DNA of 64,000 nucleotides, taken from Tranzscheliella williamsii. Its lineage: Eukaryota > Basidiomycota > Ustilaginomycetes > Ustilaginales > Ustilaginaceae. The translations under genes were made by a program, and so were the position numbers. The stretch spans positions 310,001 through 374,000 of the forward strand of contig JALBYF010000004.1 in NCBI GenBank assembly GCA_023212725.1, read 5' to 3'. This document shows, piece after piece, positions 1-9,682 of this stretch. Every line of letters starts with the position of its first letter. The stretch's first letter is position 1. The notes under the pieces are model-generated. The model searched no databases and was not told the origin of the DNA. It saw nothing but the letters and a program-made list of their open reading frames with translations.

Positions 1-161
1 ACTGCGTTCTGGATAAGTTGCCTGACGATACTGCACCCTGGAAAAGTTGCCTTGGTGACTCAGAATTGGGACGAGCAGGTCGACCAGTTTAGCGAACGGA
101 CGTTCTTTTCGTTGAGCCCAACCAGCAGTTGTCCTCCTTCTCGGGTTTCTTCGACCATTGC

Positions 162-179
162 ATGGCTCTGTGCTCTTGA
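162..179 (+). promoter_or_regulatory. five-codon upstream ORF overlapping the URI start codon
   Basis: An ATG at 162 opens a frame of five codons that ends in TGA at 177-179. The final A of that stop is the first base of the ATG chosen for the next gene, giving a TGATG junction. Such an arrangement could allow termination-reinitiation or reduce initiation at the main ATG. Whether the mRNA includes it is not known from sequence. Confidence 0.4.
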
Positions 180-3100
180 TGCCGCTGCCGGCCGCTGCTA
201 CCTCTTTCGGCGGCACTACCGCCGTGCCGGTGACAGCGAGGACGTCTGCCAGCAGTGCCTTCCCTGCGGACCCGTCAGAGATTTCGGCGACAGCTCAGGC
301 TCTTCTTCAAGCGCACTACGACCGGCTCAAGTCGAGCGACGCAGGCACGGGCCATGACGACAAGTCGCGGCTGGCAACCAAGCAGTCGCAGCTGCAGAGG
401 CTCGAACAGACGGCGCAAAACATCGAGCGTGTCTGCTTGCAGCTCGACAATCTGCACGACGCGCCACAGCTGCGCACAGCATCCGGCTCGCGCATCATGC
501 AGCCGCTAGGCCCGCTCGCCTTCTGGCCTGCGACGGTGGTCGACCCCGGCCATGTATACCTGAGGCAGATCCCGCCGGGTCTCACGCTCGACGACGAGCT
601 ACGCATTGAAGACACCGCGCTGCCGGTCCTCGCCTCGGTCGACACCAGCATGCCGGAGCTCGTGCTGCCGGTCAAGCTCAGCAGCCCCAGCAGAACGCTC
701 GACATCAGCTGCCGTCGCGTCCCCGCGCAGCAAGCCCATATGCAGCTACAGGCTCGGCGTACGAAACTGCAAGCCGCAGCCGGACAGCTCCGAGCCGAAA
801 TCGTCTCAACAGCGCAGGGGAATATCGACACTTCTCTGGACAAGGCGTCCAACGGCATCCGAGCTCCCAGTGCATCGGTAGCTGCTGGGCAGAATGGAGA
901 CGCCGCGTTTGGTGCCCAGCCGAACGATGTTCATCTGGTCAATGAGGACAACCAGGTGCTCAACGAAGAGGGCCTGCCCTTCTACGAACCCATCGAGCAA
1001 GTCTCCGAAGAGGAGGCCCAGCAGCGGAAAAAAGCTTATATGCAGCCGTTTGTACCCAGTAACGGCGAGGTGCAAACAGACAAGTCACTGAGGAAACGGT
1101 GGATGGATGATGTTTTGAGCAAGTTGGAGAAGGAAGAAGAAGATGCGTCCTCGGACGACCAAGACGAAAGAGAGGCGTTTGCCGCAGATACCCCAGCCTC
1201 ATCGCACCAAGATCAGTCTGCCGAACGAGCATCAAACGCTTCTTCGGCGCAGGAAGAGACACGGGTGGTGCTACGCACACGCACGCCTAGTCCGCCGCCA
1301 TCGCCCGAGAGCGAGCTCAAGGCTCGGGCGCTAGGCCTGCCAGAGATTGTCTCGGCGGCGCGGCCACCACCGCCCAAATCTGCGCTCAAGACCTCGGGCG
1401 CCGACCGTCCGCCGATCGAGCAACGGCCGTCCTTCGGTGCGCCAGGCATACGCCGCGGCTTCCTCAACCTGAACCCTTCGAGCCCGGCTGCCATCCAGAG
1501 CTCGTATTCTTGGGAGGACCTGGCCAAGGAAAAGCCGGATTCGCATCGACCGTCGCCCAGCCACACCCCGGTCCCGCTGAATCGCATCGACAGCAGCCAG
1601 GCCGTGCCCCGGAGCAGCGGTCCCATCGCCGCTGTTATGGCGCAGGATGCGCCGCCGAGTCCGGCCGCAGGCAGCGGCACGAGCACGCCGAGCAAGAAGA
1701 GCGTTCGCATCAGGAGCCCCGAGCGGCCGCATCCGGAAGCGGCCGCGGGCTCGGTCTTGACGCCTCTGCAGCAGGCCCTCAGGTCGAGCATCAAAGTGAG
1801 GGAGAAGGACACAACGCCGTCGCCACCGCAGCAGCAGCAGCAACGGCAGCTCGAGGCAGGGTCGGGAACCGCGGAGAAGCGGCACAAGGACGACGTGGGT
1901 GTCGAGGAAGAGGCAGAGAGGATCGTCAAGCTGCTCGGCCCGGACATTGTCGATGGCCATCCGAATGCGCCGCCTTCGGACGTGCTGCAGCAGATGCAGC
2001 AGGCGCACGAAGACGAGAGGCGGTACACGAGCCCGGAGGCGATCGCTGCGCGTGTGGCGCGCGAAGAGGAGGAGCTCGAGCGCGAACGCATGCAGCGGCT
2101 GCGCGAGAAGCCCGCGCTGGGGCACGCCGTGCTCGAGCGTGGGCCAGCGACCGGCGGAGCCACGCAGGTTGACCGCGCCAAGTTCAGCGCCTTCAAGCAG
2201 GGTTTTCTGAACCAAAAGCCGAGCGGATTTGTGCCCAACCGGCGCACGCGACCCGTCTCTGCCGCCGCCGCCGATGCTAGCGCGCGTGAACAGCGCCCGG
2301 AAGGCCGGGAAGACACGCTGCCAGCCGGCCCGTCGCAGTCTCTCGGCCTGTCCGCGCTGGACAGGGCCGGGCTCGGCGACGAGGTGCTGAGCCAGCGGCG
2401 CCGCGAACAGGGCCTCCCCGCGGCCGTGCCCCACGCGCGGCCATCCAAGGCGTTCGCAGAAAAGATGGCGCGCAGACAGCAGGGCCTGTCGCACACTGAC
2501 AGCGCTGACCAGGCGGACCAGCAAGGCCAGCAGCTCGCACGGCCAAGACAGACCGACGACGTGCCTAGGCCCGGCAGAGTAAGGTTCGGCGCCCCTGCCA
2601 CCGACAACGCCGCCAACCCCGCCAACCCGGACGGAAAGGCGGCTGCCGAGCACCACGACCACGACGAGCTGATGGAAATCAACCCCTCAGCCATGCTCGA
2701 GAACCATGTCTGCGAACCCGATGATGGCAGAGACATCGATGAGGAGCAGGAAGAGCCCAAGATCGTTGGCGAAGGCGCGGATGCCGAGACCGACGACGAT
2801 GACGAAGACGCCTACTTCGATTCGTATCTCCAGGGACGAGCCAAGCAGGCTGTCACTGGGAGCGACGATGAAGACGGGGCTTCCTGGGATATGGCGACGG
2901 ACGACGATCCTGACGACGAGGATGATGACGACGATGCGTACGACTACGACCCGGAGGACCTGATGGCTTTGGCGCCGGGGCTGGACGCCGACGGTACCGA
3001 CTTCTCGGGACGGGAGGAGCTGATGCGCGAGTACGCGGCGGCGCGCGCCAAGTTGCAGGCCATGGGGCTGGCCATGGCGTCGTCGCGGGGCGAGCACAGC

Positions 3101-3832
3101 GAAGAGCGGCACGTACGTGGCGCGGAGGCAGAGGCTGCGGAGAGCGACGCGGAGGACTATGACGAGGATGTTATGCCGCTGGATGCGACCGTGGACGATC
3201 CCGAGTACCAGGGCAACACGATCTCGGACAGCACCGGTAAGAAGTCGCGCATTTCGCGCTTTAAAGCGTCCCTGGCGTCGCGCGTGCCGCTGACGGGGCC
3301 AGGAAGCACGGACCCTGCGCCGTCGCCGGAGGATCTGCTGGACATGCTCGCGTCGGCGCAGAACGTGGGCCAGGCCGGGCGGGCGACTGCCGCGTCGGCC
3401 GGCTTCGGCATGGACGGCGCCACACCGGCACCGATGATGATCATCCCGCAGCTGGCGCCCGTCCGCTTCCCCAAGCGCGGCGACCTGATCCAAGGCCAGC
3501 CCACCGGGCCCGTCGAGCTCGACGGCGCCGAGAGCGACGATGACGACACCAAGGCCGAAATGGTCATGCGCAGCCGCCTCGAACGCGCCGCCTGGCAGCA
3601 GAGCCACCCCGAAGAAGCACAGCGCCTCGCTGCACAGCGCCGCGCCCAACATCTCACCACAGCCGGCATCGCTCCCCCTCCCATCACCAGGCGCAGCGCC
3701 CCCCCCGCCGCCGCCACCGCCACCAGCGACAATACCACACCGCCCTCGCAGTCAGCACAGCCTCACCACCCGCCTGCCGACGTCAAGCCCAAAAAGGTCA
3801 GCAGGTTCAAGGCCTCCCGCATGGATCCCTGA
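179..3832 (+). CDS. BUD27: URI/Bud27-like unconventional prefoldin (RPB5 interactor)
   Basis: Single-exon frame of 1217 aa. The first ATG is at 179; the open frame extends upstream only through a TTG. Residues about 35-215 form a prefoldin-alpha-like region with two helical parts (around HYDRLKSS and QLQARRTKLQAAAGQL) flanking a strand section (GPLAFWPATVV). Near residue 253 lies NEEGLPFYEP, resembling the conserved URI element. The rest is acidic, Ser/Pro-rich and disordered, with Asp/Glu runs near residue 920. SRFKAS-type motifs occur near residue 1025 and at the C-terminus (VSRFKASRMDP), as in the DUF3835 tail of Bud27. The family acts in the cytoplasm in assembly of RNA polymerases and in translation and TOR-linked nutrient responses. 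It is longer than yeast Bud27 because of disordered sequence. The start could change if a 5' exon lies upstream. Confidence 0.75.
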   Translation: MPLPAAATSFGGTTAVPVTARTSASSAFPADPSEISATAQALLQAHYDRLKSSDAGTGHDDKSRLATKQSQLQRLEQTAQNIERVCLQLDNLHDAPQLRTASGSRIMQPLGPLAFWPATVVDPGHVYLRQIPPGLTLDDELRIEDTALPVLASVDTSMPELVLPVKLSSPSRTLDISCRRVPAQQAHMQLQARRTKLQAAAGQLRAEIVSTAQGNIDTSLDKASNGIRAPSASVAAGQNGDAAFGAQPNDVHLVNEDNQVLNEEGLPFYEPIEQVSEEEAQQRKKAYMQPFVPSNGEVQTDKSLRKRWMDDVLSKLEKEEEDASSDDQDEREAFAADTPASSHQDQSAERASNASSAQEETRVVLRTRTPSPPPSPESELKARALGLPEIVSAARPPPPKSALKTSGADRPPIEQRPSFGAPGIRRGFLNLNPSSPAAIQSSYSWEDLAKEKPDSHRPSPSHTPVPLNRIDSSQAVPRSSGPIAAVMAQDAPPSPAAGSGTSTPSKKSVRIRSPERPHPEAAAGSVLTPLQQALRSSIKVREKDTTPSPPQQQQQRQLEAGSGTAEKRHKDDVGVEEEAERIVKLLGPDIVDGHPNAPPSDVLQQMQQAHEDERRYTSPEAIAARVAREEEELERERMQRLREKPALGHAVLERGPATGGATQVDRAKFSAFKQGFLNQKPSGFVPNRRTRPVSAAAADASAREQRPEGREDTLPAGPSQSLGLSALDRAGLGDEVLSQRRREQGLPAAVPHARPSKAFAEKMARRQQGLSHTDSADQADQQGQQLARPRQTDDVPRPGRVRFGAPATDNAANPANPDGKAAAEHHDHDELMEINPSAMLENHVCEPDDGRDIDEEQEEPKIVGEGADAETDDDDEDAYFDSYLQGRAKQAVTGSDDEDGASWDMATDDDPDDEDDDDDAYDYDPEDLMALAPGLDADGTDFSGREELMREYAAARAKLQAMGLAMASSRGEHSEERHVRGAEAEAAESDAEDYDEDVMPLDATVDDPEYQGNTISDSTGKKSRISRFKASLASRVPLTGPGSTDPAPSPEDLLDMLASAQNVGQAGRATAASAGFGMDGATPAPMMIIPQLAPVRFPKRGDLIQGQPTGPVELDGAESDDDDTKAEMVMRSRLERAAWQQSHPEEAQRLAAQRRAQHLTTAGIAPPPITRRSAPPAAATATSDNTTPPSQSAQPHHPPADVKPKKVSRFKASRMDP

Positions 3833-4168
3833 GCATGACCCTCTCTCAAAATGTACTACTACCCACTGCAAACTTATTGTACTCCTGGCGGTGCTGTTGT
3901 GTGCTGTACGGTATAATTTGCGTTGTGCGTTGTATCATAGAGGTGGTGTTAGATCGGGGTACTACATAGCCGCTGGTTCGGAAGTCGGAGAGACAGTCAA
4001 GATGGATTCCCGTAGAGAGCAAATAAAGTAGAAGGAAAGCGCCAATAAAAGGAATTTTTTGGAGACCGAGGACCAACTGAGCTTTCCTTTCACACCATAC
4101 TCTCGCTCTCCCTTACGTCTTCTTCCGTCTGTCCGAAGCGACGACGAACGCAGGCTGAGCGAGCGACG
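3833..4168. other. spacer: 3' end of BUD27 and promoter of TTC27
   Basis: These 336 bp lie between two genes on the same strand. They hold one GTGTTAGATCG motif (3946-3956) and AT-rich sequence with aataaa-like words near 4020-4050, possibly BUD27 polyadenylation signals. No gene is visible. Confidence 0.5.
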
Positions 4169-7100
4169 ATGAGCACAGCCGCTGCGGTGCCGACGCAGCG
4201 CTTCTCGCGTCCACTGCCGCACACGCCTCTCAATCACTTTCTGCGGCAGACCAAAACGCTCCTCTCTTCCGGCGGCCTGGACAACGAAGATGCGGTGTAC
4301 GTCATCACGTCTAGCAACCCCACCCTCGACCAGGCTGTAGCTGCCACCACCCTCGCCTACTTTTTGCAGCACATCGTCACCCAAAAGCACACGCAGTTTC
4401 GATATGTGCCTGTTATCGCGGCCCCGCGGTCAGCCTGTCTGGATGGACGCGTGGCCGGACTGCGCCTCGCGTTGCAAACAGCGCTGGTGGCCGAGACGTC
4501 GCTGATCTTCCAGGACGACGAGGAGTACCGAAAGGTCGATGCATATACATCGACCAAGAAGGTGCTCCTTGTCGGCGGCGCGAGCGAGCAGAAGAGCGCA
4601 GCCGCCTGGAGCGAATGGCAGGACCTCCACGGCGCATCGCTCTTCGGCGTCGTCGACACCGCCTCTACGCTGCCCAAGGAACTGCATGACGGACAGGGCG
4701 GCGTAAACGGGCAGCTGCGTCTCGCCCTGTTCCCGCCCCAACCTGTCCGTGAGAGCGGCGCCGCTGCGCCAGGCTTGGCCTCGCTCGTGGCGCTCTGGGC
4801 AAAAGAGCAGCTGCACGCGAGCGAGGCGGACGACAGGCTCGCGCTCGAGGCAAAGATCGTCACCAGAGAGGTCGCTGATATGCTCCTGGGCGCTATCCTA
4901 CTCGGGACCGACAATCTCGCCGAGGCAAAAACGAACCCCACGGACCTGGGCGCCGTCGGTTGGCTCAGCCCCAAGTCATCTTTCCAGCTCCAGCGCCCGG
5001 AGCACACCGCTGCCGCAGATGAAGAGCGCCAGGAAGAGTCGGTCAATCCCGACGAGGATAACGTCCCCAGCTACGAGCCGTACGTGCCGACGTTCCCCGA
5101 CCTCGATGCGCTCTACCACGCCCTTAAAGCAGCGTCCAGGGATTCCTCCTCGATCGCAGCTGCCGGCACATCTTCTGCGCCGGCACCGGCAGACCCTGTG
5201 ACCGAAGCGAGCGCAGCGCACTTTCAGTGGAATCTGATCTCGATCACGTTGGCGGACCGATCCAGCGAAGAGCAGGCCGCTGTGCCCGGCTACGTCCAGA
5301 GGACGATCCAGGGCGATTTTGCCAGCGTGCTCGAGTCGGAGTGCGCGGGAGCGCTGCTGCGGCCGATTGCGGAGGCGCTTGGGCGGGCGGCGCAGGGGGG
5401 AGCGGGCCGGTTCGAGCTGGCCTCGCTGCAGGCCGCGGTTGCGTTGGCGGTCGGTGCGCGGTTCGAGGCAGCGGGAGGGGAGGAGGCGGCGGTGGCGTTC
5501 GAGCTGCTGTGTGTGGCGGTGAGTGCGCTGCATGCGTTTGTGCAGAGCAACTGGACCGGGCCGGACCTGCCGGCATCGCTCGACCCGTACACGCTGCTGC
5601 GCCGCGCGGCACCGGCGGCGTTCGCGCCGCGCAGCGTGGATGCCGACGCGGAGGAGCGGGCGGCCAAGGCGGTGCGGGGCCTGGTCCAGAGCGCCGCGCT
5701 CGAGGCGCTCGCATTCAAGGGCGAGCCGGCGTACCACCTCTGCCACGCCCCGTTCCTGCTGGTCTTGGCCAAGCAAGTTCTCGAGGCCATGCAGGCGGCC
5801 CAGCCAGCGTGGCGGTCCGTCGAGTCGCTGCCGTGGTGGATCCTGCGCGCGTATACCGTCCAGAGCCATGTGCTGGACGAGCCGGTCGCGTTTGGTAACA
5901 AGGTCTTTGAGCCGGTCGATGCGCTGCGTGACACGCTGTGCGCGCGTGCCGCCACGACGCCCGCCATCGCCCCCGGCCGCAAAGGCGCCTGGGCCGCCCT
6001 CGCAGCGCGCCTCGTGCTCGAGCGCGGCATCGCCCTCCAGCGCCTCGGCAGCGACCGCGACGCCGCCGAGACCTTCGTCCAAGCCGCCCGCCTGAACGGC
6101 CTCCGCTACCGCGTCTCCGGCGCGCTCGGCAAGCGCACCAAATTCCAGAAGGAGGACAAGACCCAGCTCATCCTCCTCGCGCAGAGCCTCGTCGCCGACG
6201 GCGGCAAGGAGGACGAAGAGACAGAGACCGCCGCTGCCGACCCCAGCGCTGCAGCCGCAGCCCACTCCGACGCCGACGCCGACGCCGACGCCAACGCCGC
6301 CCTCGAGACCGGTTTTGCAGCCAAGGCGAATCCGGACGAGCAGGTCGCGGGGATGCCATCCACGTTCGCGCTCAACGACGACGTGCTGCTGGAGCAGACC
6401 AAGTTCACCTCGACGGTGGACGCCGGTGGTGTGGGTGGTGATGGGGAGGGCGAGCTGGAGGCGCTGGACGTGAACGCGCAGCCGGCGCTGGCGGTGCTGG
6501 ACCAGTGCGTGCTGCTGGCGCTGTGTCTGAACATTGGCAACACACAGGCGGCGCACGGGCTGACGGCGAACGAGATGCAGGTCTTTATCGCGCGGGTGGT
6601 GCAGCACGCGCGCAACTGGATGGTGCACACCATGTCGCTGCTGCTGCGGGCGCGGCTGGAGGCGACACGGACACGGACCGTGGAGCGGTCGGTGCTGCAG
6701 CTGCAGGCGCTGATCGACCAGATGGCGAGCGCCGAGGCGAGCGTGCAGGAGCGGCTCAAGTTCTTCCATGCGCTCGACCTGCCGCCGCGCTGGGAGATGC
6801 AGGCGGAGCTCGCGCGGCGCTATACAAGCCTCGGCGTGACGCGCTCGGCGCTGGAGATCTTTGAGCGGATCGAGCTGTGGGAGGACGTGGTGCAGTGTCT
6901 GGGCATGCTTGGCCGCCAGGAGGAGGGGGTCGAGGTGGTGCGGGAGCTGCTCGCGGGGACCAAGGTCGAGGCCGACGTTGCTGTCTCGGCGCGGCGCCGC
7001 GAGGCTGCCGCCAGCAGCAATGCCCAGGCGGTCATGTACAGCCGCATGGACCGCGCACGCGAGGCCAAACTCTGGTGCCTGCTTGGCGACCTCGAGCCCG

Positions 7101-8443
7101 CCTCGGCGGCAGCGCACTACACCACCGCCTGGCAGGTCTCGATAGCGACGTCGTCGCGCGCTGCGCGCAGCCTTGGTGGGTACCACTTTAGCGCGCAGCA
7201 GTTTGGCGATGCGGCGCACTGGCTGCGCGAGGGACTGCACATCAACCCGCTCTACACACGCTCCTGGTTCGTGCTCGGCTGCTGCTATATGCGGCTCGAG
7301 CGCTGGAGCGACGGCGCGCAGTGCTTCCGCCGCTGCACTGCACTCGACGACGAGGACGCCGAGAGCTGGAACAACCTCGCCAGCTGCTACCTGCGCATGG
7401 TGGCCGACGCGGGTGGCGCCGCGGGGGCCGCCGCCCTCGGCATCGAGCGCCTCGGCTCGTCGGACACGCTCCCCGACCTGCTCGAGGCCGAGGAGCAGGC
7501 AGAGCGCCTCTGGGACCGCACCGACACCGCCGCCGACACCGCCTCCGAGGGCGACAGCGAGTGGAGCGGCAGCTCGCGCGCCGACTCGGGCGTCGAGGTT
7601 GCATCGAGCGATTCAGGCGCCGACACCGACACGGCCAGCACGGCGGCCACCGAAACGGACGGCCTGCCGGACCCGGGTGCCCCACCGCGGCAGCGCGCGC
7701 GCCGCGCCGCGGCCACCACGGCCTACTCGCTCAAGTTGCTGGCACACCGCTCGCTGAAGCAGTCGCTGCGGTTCGCGCACGACAACTGGCGCGTCTGGTA
7801 CAACTACATGGTGGTCTGCGTCGACGTCGGCTACCTGCACGAGGCGACGCGCGCCATGGTCCGTGTTACGGAGCTGCAGACGCGCAACCTGACCACGGAC
7901 CGCGACAAGGCGGCGACGGTCGATCTCGCCGTGCTGGCCAAGTTGGTCGACGCTGTGACGCGCACGCCCAAGCAGCAGCTCGAGGGCGCGGCGGCGGACA
8001 GCAACAGCGGGCTGGGGCTGTACGCGGCGGTGCGGGCGCTGTTCGACACGACGCTGCTGGCGCGCATCTCGTCGAGCAGCGCCATCTGGCAGTTGTACGC
8101 GCGGCTGCTGCGCTGGCACGGCGAGCAGCGCCGCGCCACCCAGCACGCACTCCTCCACGGCTACCAAGCCGCCCTCAACGCCACGCTCCACGCCGACCCC
8201 GGCGCAGGCGACCTCGCCGACCGCGCCGTCTTTGTCGCCCTCCTCCACGACCTGCGCAACCTGGTCGACGCCCTCCTCCACCTCGCCGCCCACCCCGACC
8301 CCACCGACACCGCCGACTGGATCGACCCCCGCTTCCAGGCACGCACCCTCGTCCGCACCTTCCTCGCCAAAGCACGCCCCATCTGGGACGGCGAGCCGGA
8401 ATACGACGAGGCCAAGCAACTCCTCGACCAGCTTAAGAACTGA
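4169..8443 (+). CDS. TTC27: TTC27/Emw1 TPR protein with N-terminal degenerate Ppx1/Prune-like DHH domain
   Basis: Uninterrupted frame of 1424 aa. Residues about 380-1424 match TTC27/Emw1: IQGDFASVLESE near 380, FVQSNWTGP near 457, and TPRs including FERIELWEDVVQCLG (about 890), LWCLLGD (about 968), YHFSAQQF...INPLYTRSWFVLGCCYMRLERW and ESWNNLASCYLRM (about 1003-1076). In yeast Emw1 is essential and linked to cell-wall integrity. Residues about 15-370 instead resemble exopolyphosphatase Ppx1/Prune: TSSNPTLDQAVAATTLAYFL, YVPVIAAPR, LIFQDDEEY, GVVDTA, MLLGAILLGTDNL, then DHHA2-like DLDALYHALKAASRDSSSI. The metal ligands are mostly lost (DHH is DTA, the late Asp is Gly), so this part is predicted catalytically dead. 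An Asp/Ala dipeptide run lies near residue 700 and an acidic insert near 1110-1175. Synonymous codons alternate in blocks between G-ending and C-ending. Confidence 0.85.
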   Translation: MSTAAAVPTQRFSRPLPHTPLNHFLRQTKTLLSSGGLDNEDAVYVITSSNPTLDQAVAATTLAYFLQHIVTQKHTQFRYVPVIAAPRSACLDGRVAGLRLALQTALVAETSLIFQDDEEYRKVDAYTSTKKVLLVGGASEQKSAAAWSEWQDLHGASLFGVVDTASTLPKELHDGQGGVNGQLRLALFPPQPVRESGAAAPGLASLVALWAKEQLHASEADDRLALEAKIVTREVADMLLGAILLGTDNLAEAKTNPTDLGAVGWLSPKSSFQLQRPEHTAAADEERQEESVNPDEDNVPSYEPYVPTFPDLDALYHALKAASRDSSSIAAAGTSSAPAPADPVTEASAAHFQWNLISITLADRSSEEQAAVPGYVQRTIQGDFASVLESECAGALLRPIAEALGRAAQGGAGRFELASLQAAVALAVGARFEAAGGEEAAVAFELLCVAVSALHAFVQSNWTGPDLPASLDPYTLLRRAAPAAFAPRSVDADAEERAAKAVRGLVQSAALEALAFKGEPAYHLCHAPFLLVLAKQVLEAMQAAQPAWRSVESLPWWILRAYTVQSHVLDEPVAFGNKVFEPVDALRDTLCARAATTPAIAPGRKGAWAALAARLVLERGIALQRLGSDRDAAETFVQAARLNGLRYRVSGALGKRTKFQKEDKTQLILLAQSLVADGGKEDEETETAAADPSAAAAAHSDADADADANAALETGFAAKANPDEQVAGMPSTFALNDDVLLEQTKFTSTVDAGGVGGDGEGELEALDVNAQPALAVLDQCVLLALCLNIGNTQAAHGLTANEMQVFIARVVQHARNWMVHTMSLLLRARLEATRTRTVERSVLQLQALIDQMASAEASVQERLKFFHALDLPPRWEMQAELARRYTSLGVTRSALEIFERIELWEDVVQCLGMLGRQEEGVEVVRELLAGTKVEADVAVSARRREAAASSNAQAVMYSRMDRAREAKLWCLLGDLEPASAAAHYTTAWQVSIATSSRAARSLGGYHFSAQQFGDAAHWLREGLHINPLYTRSWFVLGCCYMRLERWSDGAQCFRRCTALDDEDAESWNNLASCYLRMVADAGGAAGAAALGIERLGSSDTLPDLLEAEEQAERLWDRTDTAADTASEGDSEWSGSSRADSGVEVASSDSGADTDTASTAATETDGLPDPGAPPRQRARRAAATTAYSLKLLAHRSLKQSLRFAHDNWRVWYNYMVVCVDVGYLHEATRAMVRVTELQTRNLTTDRDKAATVDLAVLAKLVDAVTRTPKQQLEGAAADSNSGLGLYAAVRALFDTTLLARISSSSAIWQLYARLLRWHGEQRRATQHALLHGYQAALNATLHADPGAGDLADRAVFVALLHDLRNLVDALLHLAAHPDPTDTADWIDPRFQARTLVRTFLAKARPIWDGEPEYDEAKQLLDQLKN

Positions 8444-8655
8444 TCCGATACGCAGTGCCACATCCGGCCGAAACGCCCTCCCAGGCAGAAAGCATGGCCA
8501 ACGAGGTGGGATGGATAGCATACGGCATGATGATGGGTCCGATTGCATAATAAGAGCGACAGTGCAGTAGACATGATTTAGTGTTCGTAGGATATAGCTT
8601 GTGTTTCCAGGGGTCGGATATCCGCAGCAAGGCCGAGTAAAGGGAGAGGTGGGGG

Positions 8656-9111
8656 CTAGAGGAGGAAGCAGACGCTGCTGAGCAGGACCACAGCGAGGGA
8701 GGCGAGGGGGACGACGGCGTGAAGGTGGGAGTGGCAGAGGGTCAAGGCGGCGTTGGGGTCCGTGGAGGGAACTTGCGTCGGCGCACTGGAGGTGGTGGAC
8801 GAGGTGGTGGACGAGGAGGACGAGGCCGAGGACGAGGTGGTGCTGGAGGTGGTCGAGCTGCTGGAATTGCTGGAAGGCATGGTGGAGCTGGTGCTGACCG
8901 GGCCGACGGAGAAGGTGAGCGGGGTGCCAAGAGTGGCAGCGGCGTCGGTGGTGCGCCCGGTCGAGGTGCTGGACGAGGTGCCCGACCGCGAGGTGGACGA
9001 GGGTGTGGTGCTCGCCGAGTGCGAGGCCGACGACGAGCTGGCTCTCTGCGCGCTGGCCAGCTGGATCATCATCAACGCCGCGCAGAGCAATGCTACTCCT
9101 CGGCACTTCAT
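8656..9111 (-). CDS. small Ser/Thr-rich secreted protein, probably GPI-anchored
   Basis: 151 aa from ATG 9111. The open frame extends further upstream, but this Met begins a clear signal peptide (MKCRGVALLCAALMMIQLASAQ). The middle is almost wholly Ser and Thr, typical of O-mannosylated stalks, with one short less biased island (LGTPLTFSVGPV). The protein ends in a hydrophobic stretch (VVPLASLAVVLLSSVCFLL) without a basic tail, as in GPI attachment signals. Likely a cell-wall or plasma-membrane mannoprotein. The family is not recognised. The stop faces the TTC27 stop, 212 bp away. A single-pass membrane anchor is an alternative. Confidence 0.6.
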   Translation of the reverse strand: MKCRGVALLCAALMMIQLASAQRASSSSASHSASTTPSSTSRSGTSSSTSTGRTTDAAATLGTPLTFSVGPVSTSSTMPSSNSSSSTTSSTTSSSASSSSSTTSSTTSSAPTQVPSTDPNAALTLCHSHLHAVVPLASLAVVLLSSVCFLL

Positions 9112-9417
9112 AGCGCTGTCTGTGTCCGCTGCGGCCGTTGGAGATGCTTTCGAGTTGCAAGGAGAGTTTGCGCCGTCAAGTCGTGCTTGGATGGCGAGGA
9201 GGGCGATGGAAGAAGGGCAAAAGAGAGGAGGGCAAAGAGGCACGGAGAAAGCTCCAGGTCGACGTCGATCCGGAAGGCGCTCAAGCGACAGCCGAGTGCA
9301 AAGCGAAAAGAGAGAATGGTGAACGGCCAGATGAATGCAGGCTAAGGCAGCGGAGTTCCTGTCGCTCAACCTGCACCATCCGTTCTATCTGCATCATAGC
9401 GCCGCTCCTTCTGCTTC

Positions 9418-9462
9418 TGATTCCACTTCCGCTTCCGCTTCCGCTTCTGCCTTTGCTTCTGT
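9418..9462 (+). repeat. (TTCCGC)n-type microsatellite
   Basis: Imperfect tandem hexamers related to TTCCGC and TTCTGC lie upstream of the Ser/Thr-rich protein gene, which is read from the opposite strand. Confidence 0.75.
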
Positions 9463-9646
9463 TGGCATGCGCTGCCGCAACGGCGATGATCGGCGATTCA
9501 ATTTCACTCCTTGGATCGCCTGTGTTAGATCGCCCGCAACAAGGCTTCGTGGCACAACGGCTTCGGTGGTATGATCACGTTAAGCCGAGCCTGTCTGTTT
9601 GATGACCGATCTTGAGATCATCATATTGGCGATGCGTCCAGCTCAC

Positions 9647-9682
9647 TCTCATCTAGGGCACTGGTCTCATCTAGGGCACTGG
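9647..9682 (+). repeat. perfect 18-bp tandem duplication
   Basis: TCTCATCTAGGGCACTGG occurs twice head to tail (9647-9664 and 9665-9682) with no mismatch, suggesting a recent slippage or repair event. Confidence 0.9.

Noticed and set aside
1213..2760. 515-aa and 443-aa minus-strand frames within the URI gene
   Set aside because: Low-complexity shadows (Ser/Cys/Arg-rich) of the sense frame, with no domain or splice support.
4976..7240. 754-aa open frame antisense to TTC27
   Set aside because: It lies inside a strongly supported gene, its translation is Arg/His/Gln-rich without domain words, and GC-rich codon bias on the sense strand produces such shadow frames.
8656..9369. Longer 237-aa start for the Ser/Thr-rich protein
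   Set aside because: The extra N-terminus would bury the obvious signal peptide; the internal Met at 9111 is better.
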